A DNA stretch of 64,000 nucleotides, taken from positions 19,546 through 83,545 of the forward strand of contig JADZFN010000007.1 of NCBI GenBank assembly GCA_020849895.1. The letters run 5' to 3'. A program made the translations under genes and the position numbers. The notes under the pieces are model-generated. The model made no database searches. It was given only the letters and a program-made list of their open reading frames with translations, and was not told where the DNA came from. Below are positions 17,023 through 26,953 of the stretch, piece after piece (position 1 is the stretch's first letter; each line of letters starts with the position of its first letter). This DNA is from Verrucomicrobiia bacterium (GTDB taxonomy: Bacteria > Verrucomicrobiota > Verrucomicrobiia > JABWAM01).

Positions 17023-19443
17023 TTAGAACTTGGTGCCGACGTTGAAGCTGAACTGGCCATTGTCGCTGGTGATGTTCTGGTCCTTGCGGATCGGCCAGCC
17101 GTAATCGAGGTTGATCGGCCCGATCGGGAGGTTCAGCCGAAGGCCGACGCCCGCACCGACGACCGGCGACGAGCTGCTCCAGTCGTAAGCCTTGCCCCAG
17201 ACCTGTCCCGCGTCCACAAAGGTCGCGAAACGCACCCGCTCGATGATGGGGATCGAGTATTCCGTCTGCAGAAAGGCCATCGTCTTGCCGCCGACCGGCT
17301 CGCCGCCGGGCCCGTCTTTCGGCCCGATATCGCGAAACTTGAAGCCGCGCACCGAATAAGGCCCGCCGAGGAACCAGCGGTCGAAGAGAGGCACGCGCGT
17401 GCCTTCGTCCCAGGTTTCGACGATGCCGCTGGAGCCGTTGAAGGAGAGGATGTTCTGCTCCCACCACGGCATGAGGAAGTAGGCCTGGCCGCTGACGCCC
17501 GCCTTGTAGGTGTGGGTCTGCCCCTTGAGGGCGGGTCCGCCCGCCACCTCACTCCAGAGCTCCACCTTGTACCCCTTGGTCGGGAGGGTGAGGTTGTCGC
17601 GCGTGTCGCGGTTGAGGTTCAGACCCACCGAGCTTTTCGAACGCGTTCCGGCCTCGCTGCTGATGGCCGTGCTGGCGCCCGAGGCCACGTTGTAGATTTC
17701 GATCTGTTCGAACTTGTAGGTGAGGTCGGCGCGGTTGAACTCTCCGAGCCCCGTGCCGAGGCGCACATCGCCGCCGTAGTTGCGCTGGTTGTAGATCGCA
17801 CTGATGTAGTTCGCGTCGTTGTAGAAGAGGTCGAAGCCCGCCGCCAGGCGCTTGTTCAGGAACCACGGCTCGGTGAAGGAGATGATGTAGTCCTGACGCC
17901 GCGCGCCGAACTGGGCGCGCACACGTGCCTTCTGCCCCGCGCCGGTGAAATAAGGCGGGTTGGCGATGTCGAAGTTGCCCTGGCTCACCTCGGCGAAGCC
18001 CAGGATCGAATCCACCGAGCTGAAGCCCGCGCCGAAGCTCAGCGAGCCCGTGCGCTGCTCTTCCACCGCGAGCACGAGGTTCTTGCGGTTCGGGATGTCT
18101 GTCTCCTCGGCGGTCGCGCTGACGTGCGAGAAATAGCCCAGGTTTTCAAGTCGCTGCTTCGAGGCGTCCACTTTCACCGAGTTGTAGATTTCGCCCGGCA
18201 CGACGGCAATCTCGCGGCGGATCACTTTGTCCTTCGTCTTGGCGTTCCCGCGGATCTCGATCAGGTCGAGATAGGCCATGTCCCCCTCGCGGATGTCGAG
18301 CTTCACGTCCATGGTGCTCGTCGTCACGTTCGCCGCGCGCGTCGGGCGGACGGTGCAGTCAATGTAGCCGCGGGCGCCGTAGAGGTCCTGGATCGCCTTG
18401 ACGTCCTTCTGCAGGCCGCCCGGAGTGAAGAGGTCGCCCTCCTTCATCGCGAGCTTCTTGCGGATCTCCTCCGTCGGAAAGAGCTGGTTGCCCTCCAGGG
18501 CGAAGCTGCCCACCTTGTATTGGTTGCCCTCGTACAGAAAGAAGGTGACGACGATGCTTTTCGCGTCGGGTTTGTCGTACTTCACGTCCTTGACCTCGGC
18601 GTCAATGTAGCCTTCGGAACGGTAAAACTCCGCGAGGCGATCCTTGTCCTCCTCGACCACCGTCTCTTTGAGAAAGCCCTTCTTGGTGATCCAGGAAATC
18701 CAGTTGTGGTTTTTTGTTTCAGTCTTGCGGCGCAGGATCTTGGCCGTGAAGGCCTTGTTCCCCTCGAAGTTCACGCGGGCGATCTTGACCCGTTCGCCTT
18801 CCGTGATCGTGAACTTGGCGATGCTCTGCCCCGTCATCTCGTCGGGCATGATTTCGAAGCCCACCTTGACGTTGTGATAGCCCGCCTTCTGGTAAAACTC
18901 GACGAGGGCGTTGGCGTCCTCGGCGACCTGCCGCTCGCTCACCACTTCGTCCACCTTGCACTTGATCTCCTTCTTGAGGCGCTCGGTCTTGTATTTCGTA
19001 TTTCCTTCGAAAAGGACGTCCTTGAGCTTCGGTTTGCCCTGCACGAAAGCCACGATTTTGACGCCGTCGCCCAAAGGCTCCTCGATGAGGCGCACGTTGG
19101 CGAAAAGCCCCGTTGCGTAAAGCGCGCGCACGTCGTCCTCCGAGTTCGTCCGGGTGAACGGTTCGCCCACTTTAGTCCGCATGTTGGCCAACACCACGCT
19201 ATCGCTGACCGTCCGGGCCCCGCTGAAGCGGACCTCGATCTCCTTGACGATCCGCCCGATCTCCTTGGGTTTGGCTTCCTGTTCCGGAGTGGTCACCACC
19301 TGTTTGCCTTCCTCCGTTTTCTCGGCCGACTCCACTCTTGGGGCTTTCGTGGAAGGCAGGTCCTGGGCGTACCCGATCTCCGCCGCTGCCAGCGCGACGA
19401 CCAGTCCGGAAATAAAAAACAACCGAATGCGTAAGAGGCTCAT
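17023..19443 (-). CDS. bamA: Outer membrane protein assembly factor BamA
   Basis: Signal peptide, POTRA-type repeats and C-terminal barrel (WFLGGPYSVRGFKFRDIGP, ...DQNITSDNGQFSFNVGTKF). Confidence 0.95.
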   Translation of the reverse strand: MSLLRIRLFFISGLVVALAAAEIGYAQDLPSTKAPRVESAEKTEEGKQVVTTPEQEAKPKEIGRIVKEIEVRFSGARTVSDSVVLANMRTKVGEPFTRTNSEDDVRALYATGLFANVRLIEEPLGDGVKIVAFVQGKPKLKDVLFEGNTKYKTERLKKEIKCKVDEVVSERQVAEDANALVEFYQKAGYHNVKVGFEIMPDEMTGQSIAKFTITEGERVKIARVNFEGNKAFTAKILRRKTETKNHNWISWITKKGFLKETVVEEDKDRLAEFYRSEGYIDAEVKDVKYDKPDAKSIVVTFFLYEGNQYKVGSFALEGNQLFPTEEIRKKLAMKEGDLFTPGGLQKDVKAIQDLYGARGYIDCTVRPTRAANVTTSTMDVKLDIREGDMAYLDLIEIRGNAKTKDKVIRREIAVVPGEIYNSVKVDASKQRLENLGYFSHVSATAEETDIPNRKNLVLAVEEQRTGSLSFGAGFSSVDSILGFAEVSQGNFDIANPPYFTGAGQKARVRAQFGARRQDYIISFTEPWFLNKRLAAGFDLFYNDANYISAIYNQRNYGGDVRLGTGLGEFNRADLTYKFEQIEIYNVASGASTAISSEAGTRSKSSVGLNLNRDTRDNLTLPTKGYKVELWSEVAGGPALKGQTHTYKAGVSGQAYFLMPWWEQNILSFNGSSGIVETWDEGTRVPLFDRWFLGGPYSVRGFKFRDIGPKDGPGGEPVGGKTMAFLQTEYSIPIIERVRFATFVDAGQVWGKAYDWSSSSPVVGAGVGLRLNLPIGPINLDYGWPIRKDQNITSDNGQFSFNVGTKF

Positions 19444-19453
19444 GGAGAAAAGG

Positions 19454-20815
19454 TTAAGCGGGAGTGACGTCCACGTCGCGATAATCCTCGAATCGTGTGA
19501 ATTCCGGAAAGAATGTCAACTTAAAACCTCCGACCGGGCCGTTTCGGTTTTTGGCGACATAAACCTCGGCGGTTGCCGGCTCTCCGGGACGCAGGTCGTC
19601 TTTCATCTCCTTGCGGGAAAGCAGGCAGACGATGTCGGCGTCCTGTTCGATGGCGCCGGATTCACGCAGGTCCACGAGCTGCGGTCCTCCTTCACGCTTG
19701 CCTCCTTCCCGGTTGAGCTGCGAAAGGACGACCACAGGGATTTCGAGTTCCAAAGCCAGGGACTTCAAGCCGGCGGAAACCTGGGCGACCTCGCGTTCGC
19801 GGCTGTCGTTGCGGCCGGCGAGCCCGGAGGGCTGCACCAGTTGGAGGTAATCCACGAAGAGCGCCTCGATTTTGTGTCGCGCGCGGAGGCGGCGCGCGGC
19901 GGAGCGGAGCTGGCTGATACTGATCATCGGCGCCTCGATGATGTGGATCGGGGCGCTCTCGATGTTCTTCGCCGCGCGGATGAACCCGCGGAGCGTCTCG
20001 TCCGGCACTCGCTCGTTGGTGTAGAAGCTGCGGCTGTTGACCCGCGAGCGCGAGCAGGCGATGCGCAGGGCGAGGGCCTCAGCGGACATCTCGAGGCTCA
20101 TGAACCCGATGGGTTTCCCGTCGTCCACGGCAATGCGTTCGGTCACATTGAGCGCCAGGGCCGTCTTCCCGATGCCCGGGCGGGCGGCAATGACGATCAT
20201 CTCGCCGGGCTTGAGGCCGAAGGTGAAGGTGTTCATGTCGCGGTAGCCCCAGGAGAGGCCCGTTGGCTTGCCGCGGGAGGCGTGCATCTCCTGCACCTTC
20301 GCGATCATTTTCTCGGTGATCTCGAAGAAGCCGCGTTCCCGCTTCGTTTCGTCCTGACAGAGCGCCAGCATGTCCTTTTCCACCTCGTCCATCACCTGCT
20401 CGACGGCGTCCTGCTGCTCGTAAGCCATCTGGATGAAGCGCGTTGCGGACTCGATCACGCGGCGCAATTGGTGCTTTTCGCGGAGGAGGCCGAGGTAATA
20501 GTCCACGTTCGCGGCGGTCACGAACGCGGAGGCGATCCGGCTGACCTCATGGACCCCGCCGACGTCCTTGAGATGACCGGCGTCCTCGAGGCGGGAGACG
20601 ACTGAAGGGAGCTCGATCACCTCGCCCTTGTCGCGCATCGCGACGCAGGTCTCGTAGAGGAGGCGATGCCCGCGCGCGTAGAAGTGCTCGGGCGTCAGCC
20701 TTTCGACGCAGCGATCGATCGTGTTCTCGGGATCGGCCAGGATCGCGCTGAGCACGGTTTCCTCAGCGAGCGAATTGTGCGGCATGACCCGCACCGGCGT
20801 CGCGCTGTCGGCCAT
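19454..20815 (-). CDS. dnaB: Replicative DNA helicase DnaB
   Basis: MIVIAARPGIGKTALALNV Walker A; LFVDYLQLVQPSGLAGRNDSREREVAQVSAGLKSLALELEIPVVVLSQLNRE. Confidence 0.97.
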   Translation of the reverse strand: MADSATPVRVMPHNSLAEETVLSAILADPENTIDRCVERLTPEHFYARGHRLLYETCVAMRDKGEVIELPSVVSRLEDAGHLKDVGGVHEVSRIASAFVTAANVDYYLGLLREKHQLRRVIESATRFIQMAYEQQDAVEQVMDEVEKDMLALCQDETKRERGFFEITEKMIAKVQEMHASRGKPTGLSWGYRDMNTFTFGLKPGEMIVIAARPGIGKTALALNVTERIAVDDGKPIGFMSLEMSAEALALRIACSRSRVNSRSFYTNERVPDETLRGFIRAAKNIESAPIHIIEAPMISISQLRSAARRLRARHKIEALFVDYLQLVQPSGLAGRNDSREREVAQVSAGLKSLALELEIPVVVLSQLNREGGKREGGPQLVDLRESGAIEQDADIVCLLSRKEMKDDLRPGEPATAEVYVAKNRNGPVGGFKLTFFPEFTRFEDYRDVDVTPA

Positions 20816-20836
20816 AAAGGGAAGGGGCCGCGAGCG

Positions 20837-21373
20837 TCAGGCTTTTTTCTTCCGAACGGGGCGGGCTTTCTCGCTCTTGGCCTTCGCGCCGCGGGCGGCG
20901 GGCGCTTCCTCGGCAGCCGGGGCGTGTGGGATCGCCACGGTCAGCTTGAAGGTCGCCGTCACCTGGGCGTGGAGGCGGATCGGGATCTCGAAGCTCCCGG
21001 CCTTCTTGATCGGTTCGTCGAGCTGGATGGATCGCTTGTCCACTTGAAAGCCGCGTTCCGCCAGCGCGGCGGCAATGTCGGCGCCGCTCACCGAGCCGAA
21101 GACCTTGCCTCCCTCGCCCGCCTGGAGCTCGACGGTGCTGCTGAGCTTGTCGATCTTCTTGCCGAGTTCCTGGGCTTCCTCGAGCTCCTTGCGTTCGCGT
21201 TCCGTGCGCAGGAGCTTGAGCGACTCGACGCGGCGCATCGCGCCCGTCGTGGCCACGACGGCCATCTGCCGGGGGAGGAGAAAGTTTCGGGCGTAACCGT
21301 CGGCCACGGAGACCACGTCTCCTTCGGCGCCGAGGTTCTTCACGTTCGTGGTCAGAATGAGTTGAGTGGACAT
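20837..21373 (-). CDS. rplI: 50S ribosomal protein L9
   Basis: MSTQLILTTNVKNLGAEGDVVSVADGYARNFLLPRQMAVVAT; Met at 21373 inside the longer ORF. Confidence 0.96.
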   Translation of the reverse strand: MSTQLILTTNVKNLGAEGDVVSVADGYARNFLLPRQMAVVATTGAMRRVESLKLLRTERERKELEEAQELGKKIDKLSSTVELQAGEGGKVFGSVSGADIAAALAERGFQVDKRSIQLDEPIKKAGSFEIPIRLHAQVTATFKLTVAIPHAPAAEEAPAARGAKAKSEKARPVRKKKA

Positions 21374-21541
21374 AAGGGAATGGGGGTCGCCGATCCCTTC
21401 AAAACCGACCCCATGAGGCGGAGATGGATGGCGAAGAGTTGAATACTGTTGATAGTCGCGTCGGAGGGCGCGAGTCAAGGGCATTTGGCTTTTGCATTTG
21501 GGCTTTCGCGCGGCGGAGGCTTGTGGTTCGCTTTTCCGAGC

Positions 21542-22342
21542 ATGTCGAACCTTCACCCCACCGCCCTCGTGGACCCGCGCGCCGAAATCCACGAGACGGC
21601 CGCCGTCGGCCCGTATGCCGTGATCGAGGGGCGCGTGGCGCTCGGAGCGAACTGCCGGGTCGGTCCTCACTGCCACCTCCTCGAGGGCACCGTTCTCGGA
21701 GAGGACAACCGCCTTCATGCCGGCGTGGTGCTCGGCGACGCGCCGCAGGATCTGGCGTACCGGGGAGCGTCCACGGGGCTGCGCATCGGCCGGGGCAACA
21801 CGTTTCGCGAACATGTGACCGTCCATCGCGGAACTCAGGAGGGGACGTTCACCGAAATCGGCGACGACAACACCTTCATGGCGCATTGTCACGTGGGTCA
21901 CAACTCCCGCGTCGGTTGCCACGCGATCCTCGCCAACGGGGTGCTCCTCGGCGGCTACGTGGAAATCCAGGACCGGGCGTTTCTCGGCGGCGGCGCCGTC
22001 GTCCATCAGTTCTGCCGCATCGGCACCCTGGCGATCCTCCGTGGTCTGGCGCGTATCAGCAAGGACGTGCCCCCTTACTGCATGGCGGTCGAAAACAACG
22101 AACTGGTGGGGCTGAACGCGGTCGGCATGAAGCGTACGGGATTCACGCTGGAACAGCGCGCCGCCCTGAAGAAGGCTTATGCGACCCTCTTTCTTTCGGA
22201 ACACAACCTTTCCCAGGCGATCGCAGAAATCGAGCGGGCCTCGCAGACGGCCGAGGTCGAAGGCCTGATCCGCTTCCTCCGGGAATCCTCGCGCGGCGTC
22301 GCCCGGGCCCGCCGCCGGCCCACGATCGCCCCGGACGAATGA
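21542..22342 (+). CDS. lpxA: Acyl-ACP--UDP-N-acetylglucosamine O-acyltransferase
   Basis: MSNLHPTALVDPRAEIHETAAVGPYAVIEGRVALGANCRVGPHCHLLEGTVLG...; LpxA hexapeptide helix. Confidence 0.95.
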   Translation: MSNLHPTALVDPRAEIHETAAVGPYAVIEGRVALGANCRVGPHCHLLEGTVLGEDNRLHAGVVLGDAPQDLAYRGASTGLRIGRGNTFREHVTVHRGTQEGTFTEIGDDNTFMAHCHVGHNSRVGCHAILANGVLLGGYVEIQDRAFLGGGAVVHQFCRIGTLAILRGLARISKDVPPYCMAVENNELVGLNAVGMKRTGFTLEQRAALKKAYATLFLSEHNLSQAIAEIERASQTAEVEGLIRFLRESSRGVARARRRPTIAPDE

Positions 22343-22345
22343 AGG

Positions 22346-22966
22346 TCACGGCTCGACCTTCGCGAACGAGCCGTTGACGTGCGAGAACATGGCCCACGCC
22401 GTCTCGAGATGGCGGGCGTCCGCCAGCATGCCGAGCGTGATGAGCCGTCCTTCGCCGAAGAAGCTGCGCTCGAACCCTTCGAGCTCCCGCCCCTTCTCCA
22501 TGCGGCGGAAACGCACCGCGACCTCTTCGTTTTCGGGCGAGGCCTCGAACGCCAGGACCTTCACGCGTTCGCCGGCCTCCTCATCCGCCCACTTCTTCCG
22601 GATCGCGGCGATCGCCGGCGCTCCCATCTTTTCGAGGACGCCGCCCTTTCCGTCCGCGAGCTTCTCCACGCGCACGCCGATCACCGCCATTCCCGTGGAG
22701 GCGCCGAACGCTGCGGCGTCGTAGCCCATGCTGTTCGACACCCATTTCCAGTCCGGCGTATTCAACGAACGGTAGAGCGCCTCGGCGAAGGAGAACTGCA
22801 ACATCAGGGTCGGGCCGGCTTCCCCGCGCGCTTCGCCCACGGATATTTCCTGAACCCCCACGCTCTCGGCGACCGCCGCCGGCGCCCAGCCCGCCAGCAG
22901 CGCCGCCGCGCCGACGATCCAACGCCGCCGGGCCCCGCCGCGGCGCGGCTTCAGTACCTCGTCCAT
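22346..22966 (-). CDS. Secreted hypothetical protein
   Basis: From Met at 22966: MDEVLKPRRGGARRRWIVGAAALLAGWAPAAVAESVGVQEIS..., signal peptide. Overlaps the upstream pilus gene stop. Confidence 0.6.
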   Translation of the reverse strand: MDEVLKPRRGGARRRWIVGAAALLAGWAPAAVAESVGVQEISVGEARGEAGPTLMLQFSFAEALYRSLNTPDWKWVSNSMGYDAAAFGASTGMAVIGVRVEKLADGKGGVLEKMGAPAIAAIRKKWADEEAGERVKVLAFEASPENEEVAVRFRRMEKGRELEGFERSFFGEGRLITLGMLADARHLETAWAMFSHVNGSFAKVEP

Positions 22967-25140
22967 AAACCGCTGGCAAAGCGCCGCACCAAGGGCGCCC
23001 CCTTCGGAAGCTTGTTCGGATCGAGATATTGGGTGTTGAACGCGTAGTAGCGGACCGGAGGATCGAACACGTAATTCCCGGTTCCCGATTGCTTGTAGTA
23101 ACTCTTCGCCTGCTGGCTGTAGAACAGGCTGACCATCGAGCCGGAAATCTTGAAGCTGCTGCTTCCCCAATTTTCCATGAACCTCGGGAAGTTGTTGATT
23201 CCCCCCGTCGTGCCGTTGCTCGAACTCGAGGTGGCCGTCTTGCTCGTCGTGGAGGCGCCCGCGATCACCGCCGCGTTGACTTCCGTACTTTGAGAAACGC
23301 TCCGGTTGCTGAAGAGCGTTGAAATGCGACTGTTGTCGTCGTCCTGAGAACGACTCCACGAGGCCGACATGAAACTTACCGCGTCGGCGACGATCATCGC
23401 CGGCTTCACTCCGGTGGGATTACTGCCCGAGGAGGGATCGTACGAGAGTTCCTGGCTGGGCGCGCCGGCGCTGCCGCCTGAACTCGCGGTCCCCTCCGGC
23501 GCGGTGTTCAGGCTCCCGTCGGAGTTGAAGTGCCCGATCACATAGACGGGATTTTCCGAGACCAGGCTGAACGACTTGATCTGCGAGGCGGCCTTCGTCG
23601 CGCTGGTCCCCGAGGCCGGCTTGTCGTCCACTCGAAGCCCCGGACGCCGCCCCGACGACGACGTGCCGTTGTAGTTGTCGTCATAGAAATAGACGATCCC
23701 GTTGAAGGTGGGCGTCGTGATGGGGTTTCCGCCGGTATCCTGAGTGACCGGCATACCGGCGGTGGTGAGGAACTGTCCGCTCGAGTTTACCGCCGCATAG
23801 AGCTTTTCCAGATACAACTCCGTCATCGTGATCTTGTTGTTGTCCATCAGATACTCGCGCTGATCGCGAACCGTCGCCGTCGCGTTCGGGACGATCTGGT
23901 TCTGGTTGAGCAGGTTGATGCTCTTGAAAGAGGTCACGTTCCCTGAGCTGTTCCGGATGGGCACCTTGAAATAGACGTTGGTCCCGCTTCGATGAATCAC
24001 CAGAGAGGCGGAGTACGCCATCTTCGCCTTCTGCTTGTCGGAATCGTCGGAGGAGGTGTTGATGCTCCAGGAGACCTTGTCGGAGGAGGTGACCGCCGGC
24101 GCCTCGATCATCACATGATAGGGATTGTCGAACCCCGTATACGGTTGATTCGGGTTGCTGTTCGCGAGCACCGTGGCGGGGATGGGGGGAGTGATCAAGC
24201 CGATCCCCATGTCGCTGTTTTTGATGCCGCCTCCCCAACGGCTGATCGCCCCGGTATTCCAGTCGGAGGCCTTGCTGTCGTAGTAGGTCGAGGAGCTGCC
24301 CGAGCCGCTCCGCGCGTTCACGAACGACCCGGAAATCGGGTTCTTGACGTCGAAATCGCCTTTGGAGGAGTTCCAGCCGGGGGCGTACGACTGCCATTTG
24401 CCGCTGCCACTGGAGTTCCAGAATTTAAGCCCGTACCACATCTCGTTCGCGCAGGTGAGATTCCCGTTGATGGCGAGGTCCGCCAGCGGCGCGAAATAGA
24501 GCGTGCCGTTCACGTGGACCTTGCCGTTGATCGTCATGTCCTCGGCGTTGAAGACTTCCGAATCCATGTTGTAAAAAACCGCGTATTGAAAGATCGGGAC
24601 GTAATCCACGTAGAATTCCTGCTGGACGGTTTTGGGGATGCTGTAGCGGCCCGGGCTCTCACCCGTCGCCGAACAGCGGATTGTGGCGCGGGTGCTGTAT
24701 AACCCCGCGAGGGCATCGGTGCTCTCGGGGGGAATCTGGCTGTTCGCATACACGTTCGTGGAGCCCGCGTTGGTCACATAACCGATGGTCACGCTGCTGA
24801 ACGTGAAGTTTGTGAATACGGACACCGCGGAGGGAGGATTGGCGGTCAGGAGCCCGTTGAGCGTCGTCTGCGTCGGCGCCGGCGGCACGGATACGTAGCC
24901 GTCCAAGGGGTAATTCTGAATGATCAGCTGCTGGACCTGGGCCATGCTTCGCCGCATCACGCCCTCCGCTCCGTAGAAGGATTTGATCCGCAGGTATCGG
25001 CGCGTCACCTGGACGCTTTCCGTCCCCGTCCACTGGAGCAGCGAGGCAAGGAGGACCGAAAGGACCGCGACAAAAATCATGGTCGTGATCAGGGCGGAGG
25101 CGTTGCCTCGCCCGTTCCGTTTGTGGAAGGATGTTTTCAT
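22951..25140 (-). CDS. PilX/type IV pilus-like large protein
   Basis: MKTSFHKRNGRGNASALITTMIFVAVLSVLLASLLQWTGTESVQVTRRYLRIKSFYGAEGVMRRSMAQ, pilin-assembly-like N-terminus. First gene-scale ORF 22951..25155. Confidence 0.65.
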   Translation of the reverse strand: MKTSFHKRNGRGNASALITTMIFVAVLSVLLASLLQWTGTESVQVTRRYLRIKSFYGAEGVMRRSMAQVQQLIIQNYPLDGYVSVPPAPTQTTLNGLLTANPPSAVSVFTNFTFSSVTIGYVTNAGSTNVYANSQIPPESTDALAGLYSTRATIRCSATGESPGRYSIPKTVQQEFYVDYVPIFQYAVFYNMDSEVFNAEDMTINGKVHVNGTLYFAPLADLAINGNLTCANEMWYGLKFWNSSGSGKWQSYAPGWNSSKGDFDVKNPISGSFVNARSGSGSSSTYYDSKASDWNTGAISRWGGGIKNSDMGIGLITPPIPATVLANSNPNQPYTGFDNPYHVMIEAPAVTSSDKVSWSINTSSDDSDKQKAKMAYSASLVIHRSGTNVYFKVPIRNSSGNVTSFKSINLLNQNQIVPNATATVRDQREYLMDNNKITMTELYLEKLYAAVNSSGQFLTTAGMPVTQDTGGNPITTPTFNGIVYFYDDNYNGTSSSGRRPGLRVDDKPASGTSATKAASQIKSFSLVSENPVYVIGHFNSDGSLNTAPEGTASSGGSAGAPSQELSYDPSSGSNPTGVKPAMIVADAVSFMSASWSRSQDDDNSRISTLFSNRSVSQSTEVNAAVIAGASTTSKTATSSSSNGTTGGINNFPRFMENWGSSSFKISGSMVSLFYSQQAKSYYKQSGTGNYVFDPPVRYYAFNTQYLDPNKLPKGAPLVRRFASGLWTRY

Positions 25141-25151
25141 GGGAACCTCCG

Positions 25152-25739
25152 TCACCAGAGCCCGGCATTGCGAAAGGCCACGCTCGTTCGGATAAAAATC
25201 ACCTGTTTTCCGTCGCGGTCGTTCGGGTCCACCACGCGTATGTTGATCACGAACGAACCGCCGACCTGCTGGAAGATGTCATTCGTATTGCTCAGCCCGT
25301 CCACGATCAGCAGCGGCTCGCCCCGGGACGCATCCGGCCCGGCGTTGGTGGAGGCGCCGGAGAAAAACCAGACCCCCCGCGTGAATTCGTTCGCGGTGTT
25401 GCTCACGAAGAAATGGCGGTAGATCTGTCCCGCGACCGCGTTCGAAGGCGCCTGGATCCGGAAATAGGCGCCCATCCCGTTCGAGTTGATCGTCGGGTTC
25501 GCCCCGAAATTATTGTAGACGACGGCGGTGCTGCCGAGCCGCAGCTCGTCCGTGATGCGGTCCACTCCGCTCCGCGCGATGCGCTGCACGTTCAACTGGT
25601 TCATGCCTCCCGAGGAAAGCTGGGTGCAATAGAGATAGATCGAAAGCAGGCCCAACATGACGATCGAGAACACCCCGACGGTGACCATCACTTCGATCAG
25701 CGTCATGCCGCGGCGGGCCTCTCGGAGGGGCGCCTTCAT
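25152..25739 (-). CDS. Prepilin-like protein
   Basis: MKAPLREARRGMTLIEVMVTVGVFSIVMLGLLSIYLYCTQL. Confidence 0.85.
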   Translation of the reverse strand: MKAPLREARRGMTLIEVMVTVGVFSIVMLGLLSIYLYCTQLSSGGMNQLNVQRIARSGVDRITDELRLGSTAVVYNNFGANPTINSNGMGAYFRIQAPSNAVAGQIYRHFFVSNTANEFTRGVWFFSGASTNAGPDASRGEPLLIVDGLSNTNDIFQQVGGSFVINIRVVDPNDRDGKQVIFIRTSVAFRNAGLW

Positions 25740-26305
25740 TTGAGGATCGTGGGGTTGTTGCGGAGCGTCGTCAGCACGATCGGCGGCTGGACGCGCCCTA
25801 GGAAATTCCACCGGTTGCTCACCATGATGACCACGTAGTCGAGGTTCGTGTCGGCGCCGGTGGGTGCGCCGATGAGGACGTAGCGGTCGGTCACGTAGCT
25901 GCCGAGATCGTCGAGCGGAAGGTTCGTCTCGGTCGCGAGGCGGTTGATGTTGGTGATGGCAAGCGGATTTCCGCCGCGCGTGGTCTGGTAAATATTCGTG
26001 GTGTAAAACCTCGTATAGAACAGGGCCGGGGCGCCCGCCGTGGGGAGCGCCGTCACGTAGCGCGACGGAAGGTCGGTGCTGTTCGTCACGGAGAAATCCG
26101 AATACGGGGTATACAGGGTGTATTCGACCGCCTGTTCGGCATAGCTCACCGCCACCTGGTAGGCCGACTCGAACTTCGCGGCCTCCTGCCCCTTGACGAA
26201 ACCGAAGAGCAGCGTGGCCGTCGTCAGGGCGATGAGGGCGGAGGAGACCACCACCTCCACCAGAGTCATTCCGGATTCAAACGAGATCGGACCGTGCGTC
26301 TTCAT
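25736..26305 (-). CDS. Prepilin-like protein
   Basis: MKTHGPISFESGMTLVEVVVSSALIALTTATLLFGFVKGQEAAKFE; stop overlaps the next gene's start. Confidence 0.85.
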   Translation of the reverse strand: MKTHGPISFESGMTLVEVVVSSALIALTTATLLFGFVKGQEAAKFESAYQVAVSYAEQAVEYTLYTPYSDFSVTNSTDLPSRYVTALPTAGAPALFYTRFYTTNIYQTTRGGNPLAITNINRLATETNLPLDDLGSYVTDRYVLIGAPTGADTNLDYVVIMVSNRWNFLGRVQPPIVLTTLRNNPTILK

Positions 26306-26377
26306 GGCGGGACTCCACGCCAATTCAAGCTAGCAGAATCGGTCAGAAAAGCGACTTCATTTTTCCGGAGACCGACG

Positions 26378-26406
26378 TTGACGGACGCCGGCGCGCGCGC
26401 TAGGGT
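26378..26406 (+). promoter_or_regulatory. Sigma70-like promoter for rpmH
   Basis: TTGACG (26378-26383), 17-nt spacer, TAGGGT (26401-26406); ATG at 26416. Confidence 0.55.
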
Positions 26407-26415
26407 TTGGTTTGC

Positions 26416-26556
26416 ATGAAACGCACTTACCAACCCTCCAAGAGGGTGAGGCGGCGCAGCCACGGTTTTTTGAATCGAACGCGCACCAAGTCGGGGCGGG
26501 CCATCTTGAGCCGCCGCCGGCGCAAAGGGCGCAAGCGCTTGACGCCCAAAATGTAA
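26416..26556 (+). CDS. rpmH: 50S ribosomal protein L34
   Basis: 46 aa [46 protein letters not shown]; too short for the ORF track. Confidence 0.97.
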   Translation: MKRTYQPSKRVRRRSHGFLNRTRTKSGRAILSRRRRKGRKRLTPKM

Positions 26557-26584
26557 CCCCGGCGGCCGGGAGAGGGAAGCGGAC

Positions 26585-26953
26585 ATGGCGCGTCATGGCC
26601 AAAGCCTGCCACGCACCTCGCGCATTCGCCAAGGCGCGGAAATCCGACGGATCCTCAAGAACGGCCGCCGATTCACCGGAGCACACCTCACCCTGATCTG
26701 CCTGACCACGCCCGAAGCCGGAGGCGCCACGCGCGCGGGGTTTTTATCCCCTCGTCGCCTCGGCCCGGCGACGGCGCGAAACCGAGCCCGGCGGCGGCTG
26801 CGCGAGCTGTTCCGCACCCATCGCGCCGCCCTGCGAGCTTCTCCTCAAATCCTGTTCATGGGACGACCTTCCACCGCCACGGCATCTTTCGAAGCCCTTC
26901 GGGCCGACTTTTTTCGCCTGTGTCGGACGGCGCGTCTCCTGCCTGACGCGTGA
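26585..26953 (+). CDS. rnpA: Ribonuclease P protein component
   Basis: Position after rpm[27 protein letters not shown]...[22 protein letters not shown]. Confidence 0.93.
   Translation: MARHGQSLPRTSRIRQGAEIRRILKNGRRFTGAHLTLICLTTPEAGGATRAGFLSPRRLGPATARNRARRRLRELFRTHRAALRASPQILFMGRPSTATASFEALRADFFRLCRTARLLPDA

Noticed and set aside
17512-19434. 640-aa plus-strand ORF opposite bamA
   Set aside because: Mirror of bamA codon bias, with His/Val/Leu-rich shadow composition and no motif.
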